The notes under the pieces are model-generated. The model worked only from the letters and a program-made list of their open reading frames with translations, ran no database searches and was not told the origin of the DNA. A stretch of DNA of 64,000 bases, from positions 1-64,000 of the forward strand of contig CAJGDP010000007.1 in assembly GCA_904502235.1 (NCBI GenBank). The letters are read 5' to 3'. Below, piece after piece: positions 47,138-56,900 of this stretch. Position 1 is the stretch's first letter; each line of letters opens with the position of its first letter. The position numbers and the translations under genes are program-made. The DNA is from an uncultured Bacteroidaceae bacterium (GTDB lineage Bacteria; Bacteroidota; Bacteroidia; Bacteroidales; Bacteroidaceae).

Positions 47138-49066
47138 TCAGTTTAGTTCTTCAAGATTTTCCATGTTCGTCTCCCAACGTGCTACAGCTTCATCGAGTTG
47201 CTTTTTGAGCGAGGCGTATTTTGTAAAATTCTCTTCGGTGCTTCCGTCAATGGTACTCATCACGGCTTCCAAAGCAGATATTGCACCTTCAAGTTCATTT
47301 ATAGCCTTTTCGTCGTCTTCTACAAGTTTTTCCAGTTTGCGTCGCTGTTTCTGCAACTGCTTTTCAGCTTCGTAACTCAGTCGGTTCTCGTTGACCGTTT
47401 TCTGCTGTGGCTCGTTGCTTGTTGCCGGTCTGCTCTGTGCAAGGGCTTCGTTTATGTTGCTTGCATTCTTTGTCGCAAGATATTCATATATTCCGCCAAG
47501 GTGTTCGCGCACTTTGCCGTCGCCGAACTCATAGACCTTTGTAACAAGTCCGTCGAGAAATTGGCGGTCGTGGCTTACAACAATCACTGTTCCGTCAAAA
47601 TCGCGTATCGCCTCCTTCAATACATCCTTCGACTGCATGTCAAGGTGGTTTGTTGGCTCGTCAAGGATAAGCAGGTTCATCTGACGCAGGAGCAGACGTA
47701 TCATTGCCAGACGGCTTCTTTCGCCACCCGATAGCACTTTTACGGGCTTGTCCGATGCTTCTCCACCGAACATGAATGCTCCAAGAATGTCGCGAATGCG
47801 CAGTCTTATGTCGCCTGTAGCCACATTGTCAATTGTCTGGAATACGGTAAGATTCTCGTCGAGCAATTGTGCCTCGTGCTGTGCAAAATATGCTGTTTCT
47901 ACATTGTGACCTATCACAATCTCTCCGTCGTGTGCAAGTTCGCCAAGTATGCAGCGCACCATTGTTGTTTTGCCCTCGCCGTTCCTTCCTACAAAGGCGA
48001 CCTTCTCTCCGCGGTTTATTGTAAAGTTTACCCCTTCGAAAACTGTATGCTCATCAAAGTTCTTTTTTACATCGTTGCATATGACAGGGTAGTTGCCGCT
48101 TCGTGTGGCTGGAGCGAATTTTAGTCGCAGACGGCTTGTGTCCTCCTCGTCAATTTCAATGGGTACCATCTTTTCGAGTTGCTTTATACGGCTCTGTACC
48201 TGCACCGCCTTTGTCGGCTTGTAACGGAAACGTTCAATGAACTCCTTTATGTCGGCAATCTCCTTCTGCTGGTTCTCGTAAGCCCGTATCTGCTGTTCAC
48301 GACGCTCTTTGCGGTTCTCCATGAACTTGTCGTACGACAGTTTGTAGTCGTATATTCTTCCACACGAAATCTCTATGGTTCTGTTTGTGACGGCATTCAG
48401 GAAAGCGCGGTCGTGGCTTACGAGCAACACCGCATTTCCACTGCGTGCAAGAAATTGCTCAAGCCATTGGATGCTCTCTATGTCAAGGTGGTTTGTAGGC
48501 TCGTCGAGCAACAGTATGTCGGGGTGCTGCAACAATAGCTTCGCAAGCTCTATTCGCATGCGCCATCCGCCACTGAACTCGCTAGTGGGGCGTGTGAAAT
48601 CTTCACGACGGAATCCAAGACCTTGCAGGGCGCGCTCAATCTCAGCTTCGTAATGGCTGCCACCCATCATGGTATATTGTTCGTTGAGATGGGTGTAGTC
48701 CTCTATAAGCTGATGATACTCCTCGCTATCGTAATCGGTGCGTTCGGCAAGTTCGTTGTTCATCTTTTCGAGCCTTGCCTCCATCTCGTGTATGTGTGCA
48801 AAAGCCAATTCTGCCTCTTCGTAAACTGTACGTCCGTCTGTGTGGTGCATCACCTGTGGCAAATAGCCTATTGTGAATTCTTTTGGCTTTGAAATTGCAC
48901 CTTCCGTGGGAGATTGTATGCCGGCAATTATTTTCAGCAATGTGCTCTTACCTGCACCATTCTTGCCGACAAGAGCAATTCTGTCCTTCTTGTTTACAAT
49001 AAAACTTACATCGTGGAAAAGATTGGTTCCACCGAAGTCTACTCTTATGTTGTCTATCGAAAGCAA
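47138..49066 (-). CDS. ABC-F family ATPase
   Basis: This 642-residue soluble protein has two ABC domains: Walker A GKNGAGKST and GRNGEGKTT, signatures FSGGWRMR and LSGGERSR. The domains are joined by a charged linker (about residues 235-315), and a coiled C-terminal extension (about 540-642) follows. This is the layout of ribosome-associated translation factors of the ABC-F class (Uup/EttA type). The start appears to be TTG at 49066 after GGA; no in-frame ATG lies just upstream. It heads the minus-strand run down to the outer-membrane gene. Confidence 0.9.
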   Translation of the reverse strand: MLSIDNIRVDFGGTNLFHDVSFIVNKKDRIALVGKNGAGKSTLLKIIAGIQSPTEGAISKPKEFTIGYLPQVMHHTDGRTVYEEAELAFAHIHEMEARLEKMNNELAERTDYDSEEYHQLIEDYTHLNEQYTMMGGSHYEAEIERALQGLGFRREDFTRPTSEFSGGWRMRIELAKLLLQHPDILLLDEPTNHLDIESIQWLEQFLARSGNAVLLVSHDRAFLNAVTNRTIEISCGRIYDYKLSYDKFMENRKERREQQIRAYENQQKEIADIKEFIERFRYKPTKAVQVQSRIKQLEKMVPIEIDEEDTSRLRLKFAPATRSGNYPVICNDVKKNFDEHTVFEGVNFTINRGEKVAFVGRNGEGKTTMVRCILGELAHDGEIVIGHNVETAYFAQHEAQLLDENLTVFQTIDNVATGDIRLRIRDILGAFMFGGEASDKPVKVLSGGERSRLAMIRLLLRQMNLLILDEPTNHLDMQSKDVLKEAIRDFDGTVIVVSHDRQFLDGLVTKVYEFGDGKVREHLGGIYEYLATKNASNINEALAQSRPATSNEPQQKTVNENRLSYEAEKQLQKQRRKLEKLVEDDEKAINELEGAISALEAVMSTIDGSTEENFTKYASLKKQLDEAVARWETNMENLEELN

Positions 49067-49225
49067 AATTCCTGTATTTATATTATATAATGTATATTGT
49101 TGTTTCCAACGGTGGCAAAGGTACTGTTTTATGCCGAAAAATAAAAATTGAGTGTGGTTTCAACCCCTAAATTCTTTGTTTTTTCATTTTTTTTTAAAAA
49201 TTTGCAAAAAAAATATCCGAAACTC

Positions 49226-49277
49226 TTGCGAGAAATAAAAAGTCATTATATATTTGCAATGATTTCAGAAATGAAAT
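49226..49277 (+). promoter_or_regulatory. Promoter and palindrome upstream of Fur-family gene
   Basis: TTG at 49226-49228, 20 bp, and TATATTTG at 49249-49256 match the Bacteroidetes promoter. The palindrome ATTTCA-N4-TGAAAT at 49262-49277 sits on the predicted transcript start and is a candidate autoregulatory site for the Fur/PerR protein. Confidence 0.6.
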
Positions 49278-49306
49278 ATAAAAAACAATAAAAACAGGCA
49301 AGAAAT

Positions 49307-49723
49307 ATGGTATCAAGAGCAGAACTTAAAGAGGAATTGACAAAGGCAGGTATCCGTCCATCGGTGCAACGTCTGGCAATATTCGAATATGTGCGTAAAA
49401 GTTGTCAGCATCCCACGGCCGAAGTCGTTTACGAGGCTTTGCGCGATGAACTCGGTTCTCTCTCGTTGACAACAGTCTATAATACATTGAAACTTTTTGT
49501 TGACGCCGGACTGATAATGATGCTCACTATCGACGATACATACCGTTGCTTTGATGGAAACTGTTGCAGTCATGCTCACTTCCTTTGCAACAAATGTGGA
49601 AAGATAGTTGACTTTAAAATCAAAAAGGATTTCCTGTCGATGGTTGAGGGTGTGAACGGATACGAGGTAACTGACGCCCAGTTGTATCTGAAAGGTTTGT
49701 GCCCGGCTTGTTTAAAGAAATGA
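49307..49723 (+). CDS. Fur/PerR-family metalloregulator
   Basis: This 138-residue regulator has the Fur-family winged helix (RPSVQRLAIFEYVRKS, then SLTTVYNTLKLF as recognition helix). The C-terminal dimerisation domain contains HAHFLCNKCGK and LCPACLKK, the two CxxC pairs that hold structural zinc. The place just before a rubrerythrin gene points to PerR, the peroxide-sensing member, rather than an iron Fur. This is inference from context. Confidence 0.88.
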   Translation: MVSRAELKEELTKAGIRPSVQRLAIFEYVRKSCQHPTAEVVYEALRDELGSLSLTTVYNTLKLFVDAGLIMMLTIDDTYRCFDGNCCSHAHFLCNKCGKIVDFKIKKDFLSMVEGVNGYEVTDAQLYLKGLCPACLKK

Positions 49724-49772
49724 TAAATAATAGATAATACAATAATTAAAAACAATTTAAAATTTTACGACT

Positions 49773-50318
49773 ATGAAAAAGTATATTTGTTCAGTATGTG
49801 GTTATATACATGAAGGTGAATCAGCTCCAGAGCGTTGTCCAATGTGTAAGGTTCCTGCGGAGAAGTTCAACGAGTTGCAGGAGGGTCCAATCCAGTTCGT
49901 GCAGGAGCATGTGATTGGTGTTGCAAAAGGTTGCGACGAGGAGATGATCAAGGATTTGAACAATCATTTCATTGGTGAGTGTACAGAGGTTGGTATGTAC
50001 TTGGCTATGAGCCGTCAGGCAGACCGCGAGGGTTATCCCGAGATTGCAGAGGCTTTCAAGCGCTATGCATGGGAAGAGGCAGAGCACGCTGCAAAGTTTG
50101 CAGAGCTTTTGGGCGATTGCGTTTGGGATACAAAGACAAACCTCGACAAGCGTATGAATGCAGAGGCTGAGGCTAACAGCGACAAGTACCGCATTGCAAA
50201 ACGTGCAAAGGAGTTGAACCTCGATGCAATCCATGACACTGTTCATGAAATGGCAAAGGACGAGGCTCGTCACGGTAAAGGTTTTGAAGGTCTTTACAAC
50301 CGTTATTTCAAGAAATAA
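49773..50318 (+). CDS. Reverse rubrerythrin (peroxide-scavenging)
   Basis: This 181-residue protein has an N-terminal rubredoxin domain ([10 protein letters not shown], then CPMC) followed by a ferritin-like di-iron four-helix domain ([11 protein letters not shown], then [12 protein letters not shown] and DEARHGKGF). The order is the reverse of classical rubrerythrin, which defines reverse rubrerythrins of anaerobes. These reduce hydrogen peroxide and oxygen. It lies 49 nt after the Fur-family gene and is very likely controlled by it. Confidence 0.94.
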   Translation: MKKYICSVCGYIHEGESAPERCPMCKVPAEKFNELQEGPIQFVQEHVIGVAKGCDEEMIKDLNNHFIGECTEVGMYLAMSRQADREGYPEIAEAFKRYAWEEAEHAAKFAELLGDCVWDTKTNLDKRMNAEAEANSDKYRIAKRAKELNLDAIHDTVHEMAKDEARHGKGFEGLYNRYFKK

Positions 50319-50332
50319 AGAGGTTGATATAT

Positions 50333-50376
50333 AAAATCTATGGGCTAGATGGGAAACCTTCTAGCCCATAGATTTT
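50333..50376. terminator. Terminator hairpin after rubrerythrin
   Basis: A 17-bp perfect stem (50333-50349 with 50360-50376) and a 10-nt loop are followed by T-rich sequence. It ends the Fur-rubrerythrin operon and may also stop ribH transcripts from the other side. Confidence 0.85.
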
Positions 50377-50389
50377 ATTGTTTAAGCTG

Positions 50390-50538
50390 CTCGTGTTATT
50401 GATGCTTGAACTGCGCTATCATGTGATTTTGCACATTAATAACACTCGCTTTTCGCAACCCGCACGGTGCAACTGCGCTGCACTGCGTGCGACCAGTTGC
50501 TACTCGTGTTATTGATGCTTGAACTGCGCTATCATGTG
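50390..50538. repeat. Duplicated 3' end of ribH (36-bp direct repeat)
   Basis: A 36-bp block at 50503-50538, which contains the last codons and stop of ribH, recurs identically at 50390-50425, beyond the gene. The 77 bp between holds GCAACTGCGC-type repeats. It looks like a local duplication or slippage product of the gene end. Confidence 0.7.
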
Positions 50539-50997
50539 TAGCGCAGTTACTGCGCATTCATCGCCTTTGTTGCCCAGGCGACCACCGCTGCGCTCTTGCG
50601 CTTGCAGCAGATTGTTTGTGGTGATAAGACCGAAGATTACAGGAACATCATACTCTACATTCAGTTTTGAAAGTCCTGCAGTTACACCTTCGCATATATA
50701 ATCGAAATGCGGAGTGTCACCACGGATTACGCATCCTATTGCAATAACAGCATCGTACTTGCCACTCTTTATCATCTGAGATGCACCGAAAATCAGCTCA
50801 AAGCTGCCGGGTACGCTTGTCACCGTAATGTTTTCTTCTGCCACACCGTTGTCGCATAGCGTCTTTATTGCACCGTCGCGCAAGGCATGTGTTATCTCTT
50901 CGTTCCATTCGGCATATACAATGCCCACCTTGCGACCTTTGCCATCGGGAGTCTTGCTTGGGTCGTAGCTTGAAAGGTTCTTCAATTCTGTTGCCAT
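50509..50997 (-). CDS. ribH: 6,7-dimethyl-8-ribityllumazine synthase
   Basis: This 162-residue enzyme makes the penultimate intermediate of riboflavin. Conserved blocks are [38 protein letters not shown] (catalytic His) and [12 protein letters not shown]. Length is typical of an icosahedral lumazine synthase. The ATG at 50997 lies only about 20 nt past an intrinsic-terminator-like hairpin. No FMN riboswitch is recognisable. Confidence 0.95.
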   Translation of the reverse strand: MATELKNLSSYDPSKTPDGKGRKVGIVYAEWNEEITHALRDGAIKTLCDNGVAEENITVTSVPGSFELIFGASQMIKSGKYDAVIAIGCVIRGDTPHFDYICEGVTAGLSKLNVEYDVPVIFGLITTNNLLQAQERSGGRLGNKGDECAVTALHMIAQFKHQ

Positions 50998-51016
50998 GAT
51001 ACTTTTATAAAAAGAA

Positions 51017-51051
51017 TCAAGACCGACCGAGTTTGCTCCGGTCGGTCTTGA
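51017..51051 (-). terminator. Hairpin terminator or attenuator before ribH
   Basis: A 13-bp perfect GC-rich stem (51017-51029 with 51039-51051) followed on the minus strand by TTCTTTTT has the form of an intrinsic terminator. It lies after the TPR gene and about 20 nt before the ribH start codon. It either ends the TPR transcript or attenuates ribH. Confidence 0.75.
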
Positions 51052-51072
51052 ACTATGTTTTAAAAATGGTTT

Positions 51073-51735
51073 TTACTTCGCGTTGATGAAACGGTCGATG
51101 TTCGACGCTTCGGGAGCCTGAGGATATTCGTTCTTTATTCTGTTGTAAAGCTCGATAGCCTTGTCTGCCTTACCCTGCTTCTCGTACATTGCAGCCGCAT
51201 CAAACAAACATTTGGGGCTTACTGTGATGTTGTCAGCCTCGTCAGCGGCAGCAACAAGAAGCTTGATTGCCTTGTCGATGTTCTCCTGATATGCGTAGCA
51301 GTTACCGAGTGCATATTTAACCATAGGAGAAACCAAACGGTCGTTGCCGCTGTACTTCTCAAGATAGTTGATAGCCTCCTCGTAGTTCTGCTGCTGTGCG
51401 TAGCAAAGACCTGCATATGCGTAAGCCATGTTTGCAGCATCTGTACCCTTGTTCTCCTCGATTACACTGAGGAAACCTGCGTTTACGCCATCACCGTTGA
51501 GAGCTGTTTCGAAATCGCCGTTTACAAAATATTGCTCAGCCTTGAAAATCGCTTTTGCAGCCTCAGCCTCTTTTGGCTCAGCAACGTATGTGTTGTACGC
51601 AAGGTAGCCAACAACTACAGCCACAATGGCAACGATTATACCCAAAAATGTGTTTTTGTTCTTGATGACAAAGGCCTCTGACTTGCTGAGAACCTCGTCT
51701 GCGAGAATTGGTTTCTCTGTTTCTTTCTTGCTCAT
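51073..51735 (-). CDS. Membrane-anchored TPR protein
   Basis: This 220-residue protein has a cytoplasmic N-terminus of about 30 residues, one membrane segment (about 31-52, TFLGIIVAIVAVVVGYLAY) and then tetratricopeptide-like helical repeats on the far side (AGLCYAQQQNYEEAINYLEKY, ALGNCYAYQENIDKAIKLL, AAMYEKQGKADKAIELYNRI as successive units). It resembles YfgM-type proteins, which assist at the secretion machinery. The partner here is unknown. The likely -7 element TACTTTTG reads on the minus strand at 51782-51775. Confidence 0.85.
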   Translation of the reverse strand: MSKKETEKPILADEVLSKSEAFVIKNKNTFLGIIVAIVAVVVGYLAYNTYVAEPKEAEAAKAIFKAEQYFVNGDFETALNGDGVNAGFLSVIEENKGTDAANMAYAYAGLCYAQQQNYEEAINYLEKYSGNDRLVSPMVKYALGNCYAYQENIDKAIKLLVAAADEADNITVSPKCLFDAAAMYEKQGKADKAIELYNRIKNEYPQAPEASNIDRFINAK

Positions 51736-51890
51736 AGTTATATTTTTATTTTATTATATACATTTTACAAAATGCAAAAGTAATCAAATTCTTGATTGAT
51801 GAAAAATTATAGCTGAATTTTTTGAATATATATATGGTTTTATGTATGATTGGATGTAAAACAGGCTATCCAATATAAAATTCTGGTATT
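51736..51890 (+). promoter_or_regulatory. CRISPR leader region
   Basis: These 155 AT-rich bases lie between the TPR gene and the first repeat. If the array is read on the plus strand, as the tracrRNA pairing requires, this is the leader. I see no TAnnTTTG promoter on the plus strand just before repeat 1; the only clear element is the TPR gene promoter on the opposite strand. Confidence 0.5.
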
Positions 51891-52553
51891 GTTGTGATTT
51901 GCTTTCATTTTATTACCTTTGTCCTATCGGGAACAACTTTTTGTCAATCTCACTGCATTGTTCAGTCGTTGTGATTTGCTTTCATTTTATTACCTTTGTC
52001 CTATCGGGAACAACAAGACAACGAGAACCATGCGAAGTAAGGTTGTTGTGATTTGCTTTCATTTTATTACCTTTGTCCTATCGGGAACAACGGATGCTTT
52101 TTTTTAAGTTCTTTATATATAGTTGTGATTTGCTTTCATTTTATTACCTTTGTCCTATCGGGAACAACGTAGGGCTGCCCGCAAGCAGATGGACGTTGGT
52201 TGTGATTTGCTTTCATTTTATTACCTTTGTCCTATCGGGAACAACATTTGGGTATAACTGTAGTTCATAATATTAGTTGTGATTTGCTTTCATTTTATTA
52301 CCTTTGTCCTATCGGGAACAACGGCTCTATTCTGTGGAATCCAAATGTTCTGGTTGTGATTTGCTTTCATTTTATTACCTTTGTCCTATCGGGAACAACT
52401 AAAAGCAAATTTTATAAAGCATTTTTTTAGTTGTGATTTGCTTTCATTTTATTACCTTTGTCCTATCGGGAACAACAAGACTGCTGTCGAAATCCTCGAT
52501 AAGGCTGTTGTGATTTGCTTTCATTTTATTACCTTTGTCCTATCGGGAACAAC
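51891..52553 (+). CRISPR. Type II-C CRISPR array, 9 repeats, 8 spacers
   Basis: Nine identical 47-bp repeats begin every 77 bp (51891, 51968, 52045, 52122, 52199, 52276, 52353, 52430, 52507), separated by eight spacers of exactly 30 bp. The repeat starts GTTGTGATTTGC and ends GGGAACAAC, close to repeats of Bacteroides II-C systems. The 5' end of the repeat pairs with the tracrRNA anti-repeat at 58570-58589, so crRNAs are read on the plus strand. No repeat is degenerate at either end. Each repeat carries TACCTTTG at positions 24-31, preceded by TTG at positions 2-4, a Bacteroidetes promoter pattern. I saw no spacer match elsewhere in the window. Confidence 0.98.
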
Positions 52554-52628
52554 AGAATCTTTATAATGTCTTGATAGGCAGTAATTTACAAAGATGTTTG
52601 GAAAATAAAAAATCAGAGGTTCCCAAAT

Positions 52629-52656
52629 AAGAAATCCCGCAAAAGCGGGATTTCTT
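52629..52656. terminator. Bidirectional terminator between array and cas2
   Basis: A 12-bp perfect stem (52629-52640 with 52645-52656) with an AAAA loop lies between the convergent array and cas2. AAGAAA/TTTCTT flanks on both arms allow termination in both directions. Confidence 0.85.
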
Positions 52657-52660
52657 GCTT

Positions 52661-53925
<1,265 letters not shown>

Positions 53926-53971
53926 AGGCAATGGTTATTATGGTTAATATATAAAGATTTACTATTTTCTT

Positions 53972-56900
53972 TTACTCAATATTAATGATATTGCCTAGTC
54001 TGTCAATTTTTATAGGTATGCAGACTTCTTTAATTGAAGTTTTATCATCTGTAAATTCAACCTTATTCAATTGTGAGTATTCAAGTTTGTCAACAATGGA
54101 ATTTGCTACAGGATAAGGAACAGCATATAGCCTATTTCCAGTAAAACTAACAATTTTGTAAATATTTTTTTGTTTTAGGTCCTTAAAATCCTTTTCTGTC
54201 GGAACATATACCAAATCATTTGGAGATAATACAAATTTGGGATTGTTGCCGTTTTCATCAGCCGGTGCGGGCGAAAGTCCTTGTTTTAATCTTTCTATTA
54301 CAATGTTTAATGGAATTGTAGCAAATTTCCTTACTTTCTTGTAGTCGCCTGCTTTATCATCCCATTTTTCGCTTTCGTAAACAGTAAAATACAGATTTGT
54401 TCCTTTTGCGGCTTCCACAAATTTAGATGATTTGTTACCTCTTGTGCCTATAGCAAATTTGTCGGCCTTCTCGTATACTCGAACTTTGTATATTGGTTGA
54501 TGGTATTTGTTCTTATTTAGTTGTACTATGTTTTTATTCATCTCGTCAATACCGTCTGCTGAAAATGCAAGTTCCGGATTGTTCCCCTTTTGCTCTAAAT
54601 GGCGCAATAGTATCTTTTGTATACCGGTGTCTGTGACACTTTCTTCAATCTTCTTTTGGTTGAAACTTGTATCTAATGGTTTTCTTGTTGCAAAGTATCT
54701 GTCTTTGGTTTCTTTGGTATAGTAATACACTTCGATCTTGGAGAGATTTATATCTCGCCAAGCATCTTTTTCTTCTTCAAAGTATTTCTTTGCTTTTTTT
54801 GCGTCGTAACCATGGCTTAACAATGATTGTAGTTTGATTTTAAACTCTTTTTCCACAATTCTTGACGGATTTTTAATAGCTTCGTTCAGTGAGACGGTTT
54901 TAATTTTGCGCAAATTAACTTCACCAAAGACGGTATCTTTATGCATAGGCTTTCGTATAGCCCAATTAGTTCCATCCTGTTCAACTATGTTCTTTTCTCC
55001 GTTTTTAAAACGTGTGTAATAATTTGTTGCTTTGTTGATTACTCGTAGGTTCTTTTTAAAGCTGACAATAATATCGTTTAGTATGCAATACACATCATTG
55101 GTGAAATTTTTCCATGGCTTTTTAACAACCCATTTATAATTGCCATTTTCGTCAGTCTTTGTTTTTTCACATAGTAATGTCTTTAGGTCGTTGCGCGAAA
55201 TCTTGGAGTTCTTACTAGCCGATTCATTATTCAGGTAATTGACAATGTTCCTAGTTGCGCATGCAATGATTATTGCATCCATTGCGTGGTGGCGATGGTC
55301 TATTCGTTTCTTGTTAAATCCCTTTTGCATTTCTAATGGCATTGAAGGAATTTCGTGTCCGTTGGTAGATATTGTTGTGAAATGTGTTGTTCCTGTTATT
55401 TCGTTTAAGCGTGTGAAACGTGGCAAAATAATTCTGTTCCAAACATCGTTTATGCCCCAATCTCTTTTCAATCTATCAGTAACACCACCGGTGCATACAA
55501 TTATATTTTTTGATATAGCTTCTTCTTCTCCTTCCTCGCGTACAATGTTTGACAACATGCCTTTTACTACCTTGCTTATGTAGCGACTGTCGTTCAGCTG
55601 TCTTGCTATAAACTCTTCGGGGATTGTCTCCAACATGAGTTTACGCATTTTAGTGCGGTTATTGCTATAATTGTCTATTACAAACTGTTTATATTCATCA
55701 ACTGTGAAAATCTTAACGATTTTGTTGCTTGTTGACAATTCTTGTACAATGCGACCAGATTGTTTTTTTATAAATTCATATCCTAGCTGGTTATCCTTGT
55801 ATGGGCGTTTGTTTACAACTGATTCACAGATAACTTTGTTTGAAAGCGAATCATCGAAATAAAGGGATTGTGGTATTATGTGCTCAATCTCATACGCAGG
55901 TGTGAATAGTTTTGCCAAGGGTATTGGCTGTCCTGTGTATGGCGAGCGGTACTTCTGTTCTAACCACAACTTGTATCTTAGAACTTCGCTTCTTGTGGGC
56001 TGTTTCTTTGTATCGCTTTCTTTGAACTTCTTTAATATGTTTTCAATCTCTTCTTTTTCTTCTTTATTTTTATATTTGTAATTATTTGTATTTTCGTTCT
56101 TATACGTATCCTGTCTGTTGATTACGGCTTCTTCATAAATTCGTAATATTTCCTGTTGACTCGGCGAATATGGACGTACATTTTCTATCTCAAATTCAGG
56201 ATTTGCAAAATCCAGCAAAAGCTTCTTTATTCGCATATTTGCGTTCTCGTTTTCTAGAATTTGCTGAGTCATCTTACGGCGTTTGTCCGCAGGATTCTTC
56301 ATTTCTCGTCCTAATTCAAGGTGTATTTCGTCGATATTGCCATATTGTTTCCAAATATCGCGCACGGTGCGTAAAGTTTCTGTAATAATTTGCTCAACTA
56401 TGGGGTTGCGCAATGAATGCTGCTTGAATGAATTCAAGTAGTTTTGCAGATCGTCGGGTGTAGCCCATTTTGTTATTTCTTTAGCTTCTGAGTGACGGTT
56501 GTATACAATATAACAAGCTAACCATAGTGGAAGGGCTTTAAATGCTGCTATATTTGTAAGGTTAATGGCTTTTTCTCTTACTCTGCTTTTAATTTTATCA
56601 TCGTATTCACCGGTGATTATTTTATCTATTCTTTCTATTGTGCTTGGATCGATGTTCTCTTGTTGCCAATATTTACCCATTCTCATCAAAGGCAAAAGTT
56701 TTTTTATTGCTTTTGCTGAATATGCACCATATTCTTTTTTGAATGGTGGAAACTTTTGGAATATTTCAACAAATAGCTTGTCAAGTTTTTTGTTTTTTGC
56801 AAATTTACCTAGAGCCTTGATGAGTTCTTGCTTGTCTTCTACTGAATATAGTATGTGCCATAATTCATTTTCAAACAGAGTGTCTAATATGTCTTCGCTA

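Noticed and set aside
50998..51072. FMN riboswitch before ribH
   Set aside because: The gap is 75 bp and made mostly of a single terminator-like hairpin, too short and simple for the multi-arm FMN aptamer.
51919..52566. Several short frames with repeated MSYREQ and CDLLSFYYLCPIGNN segments
   Set aside because: They are translations of the CRISPR repeats, not a repeat protein.
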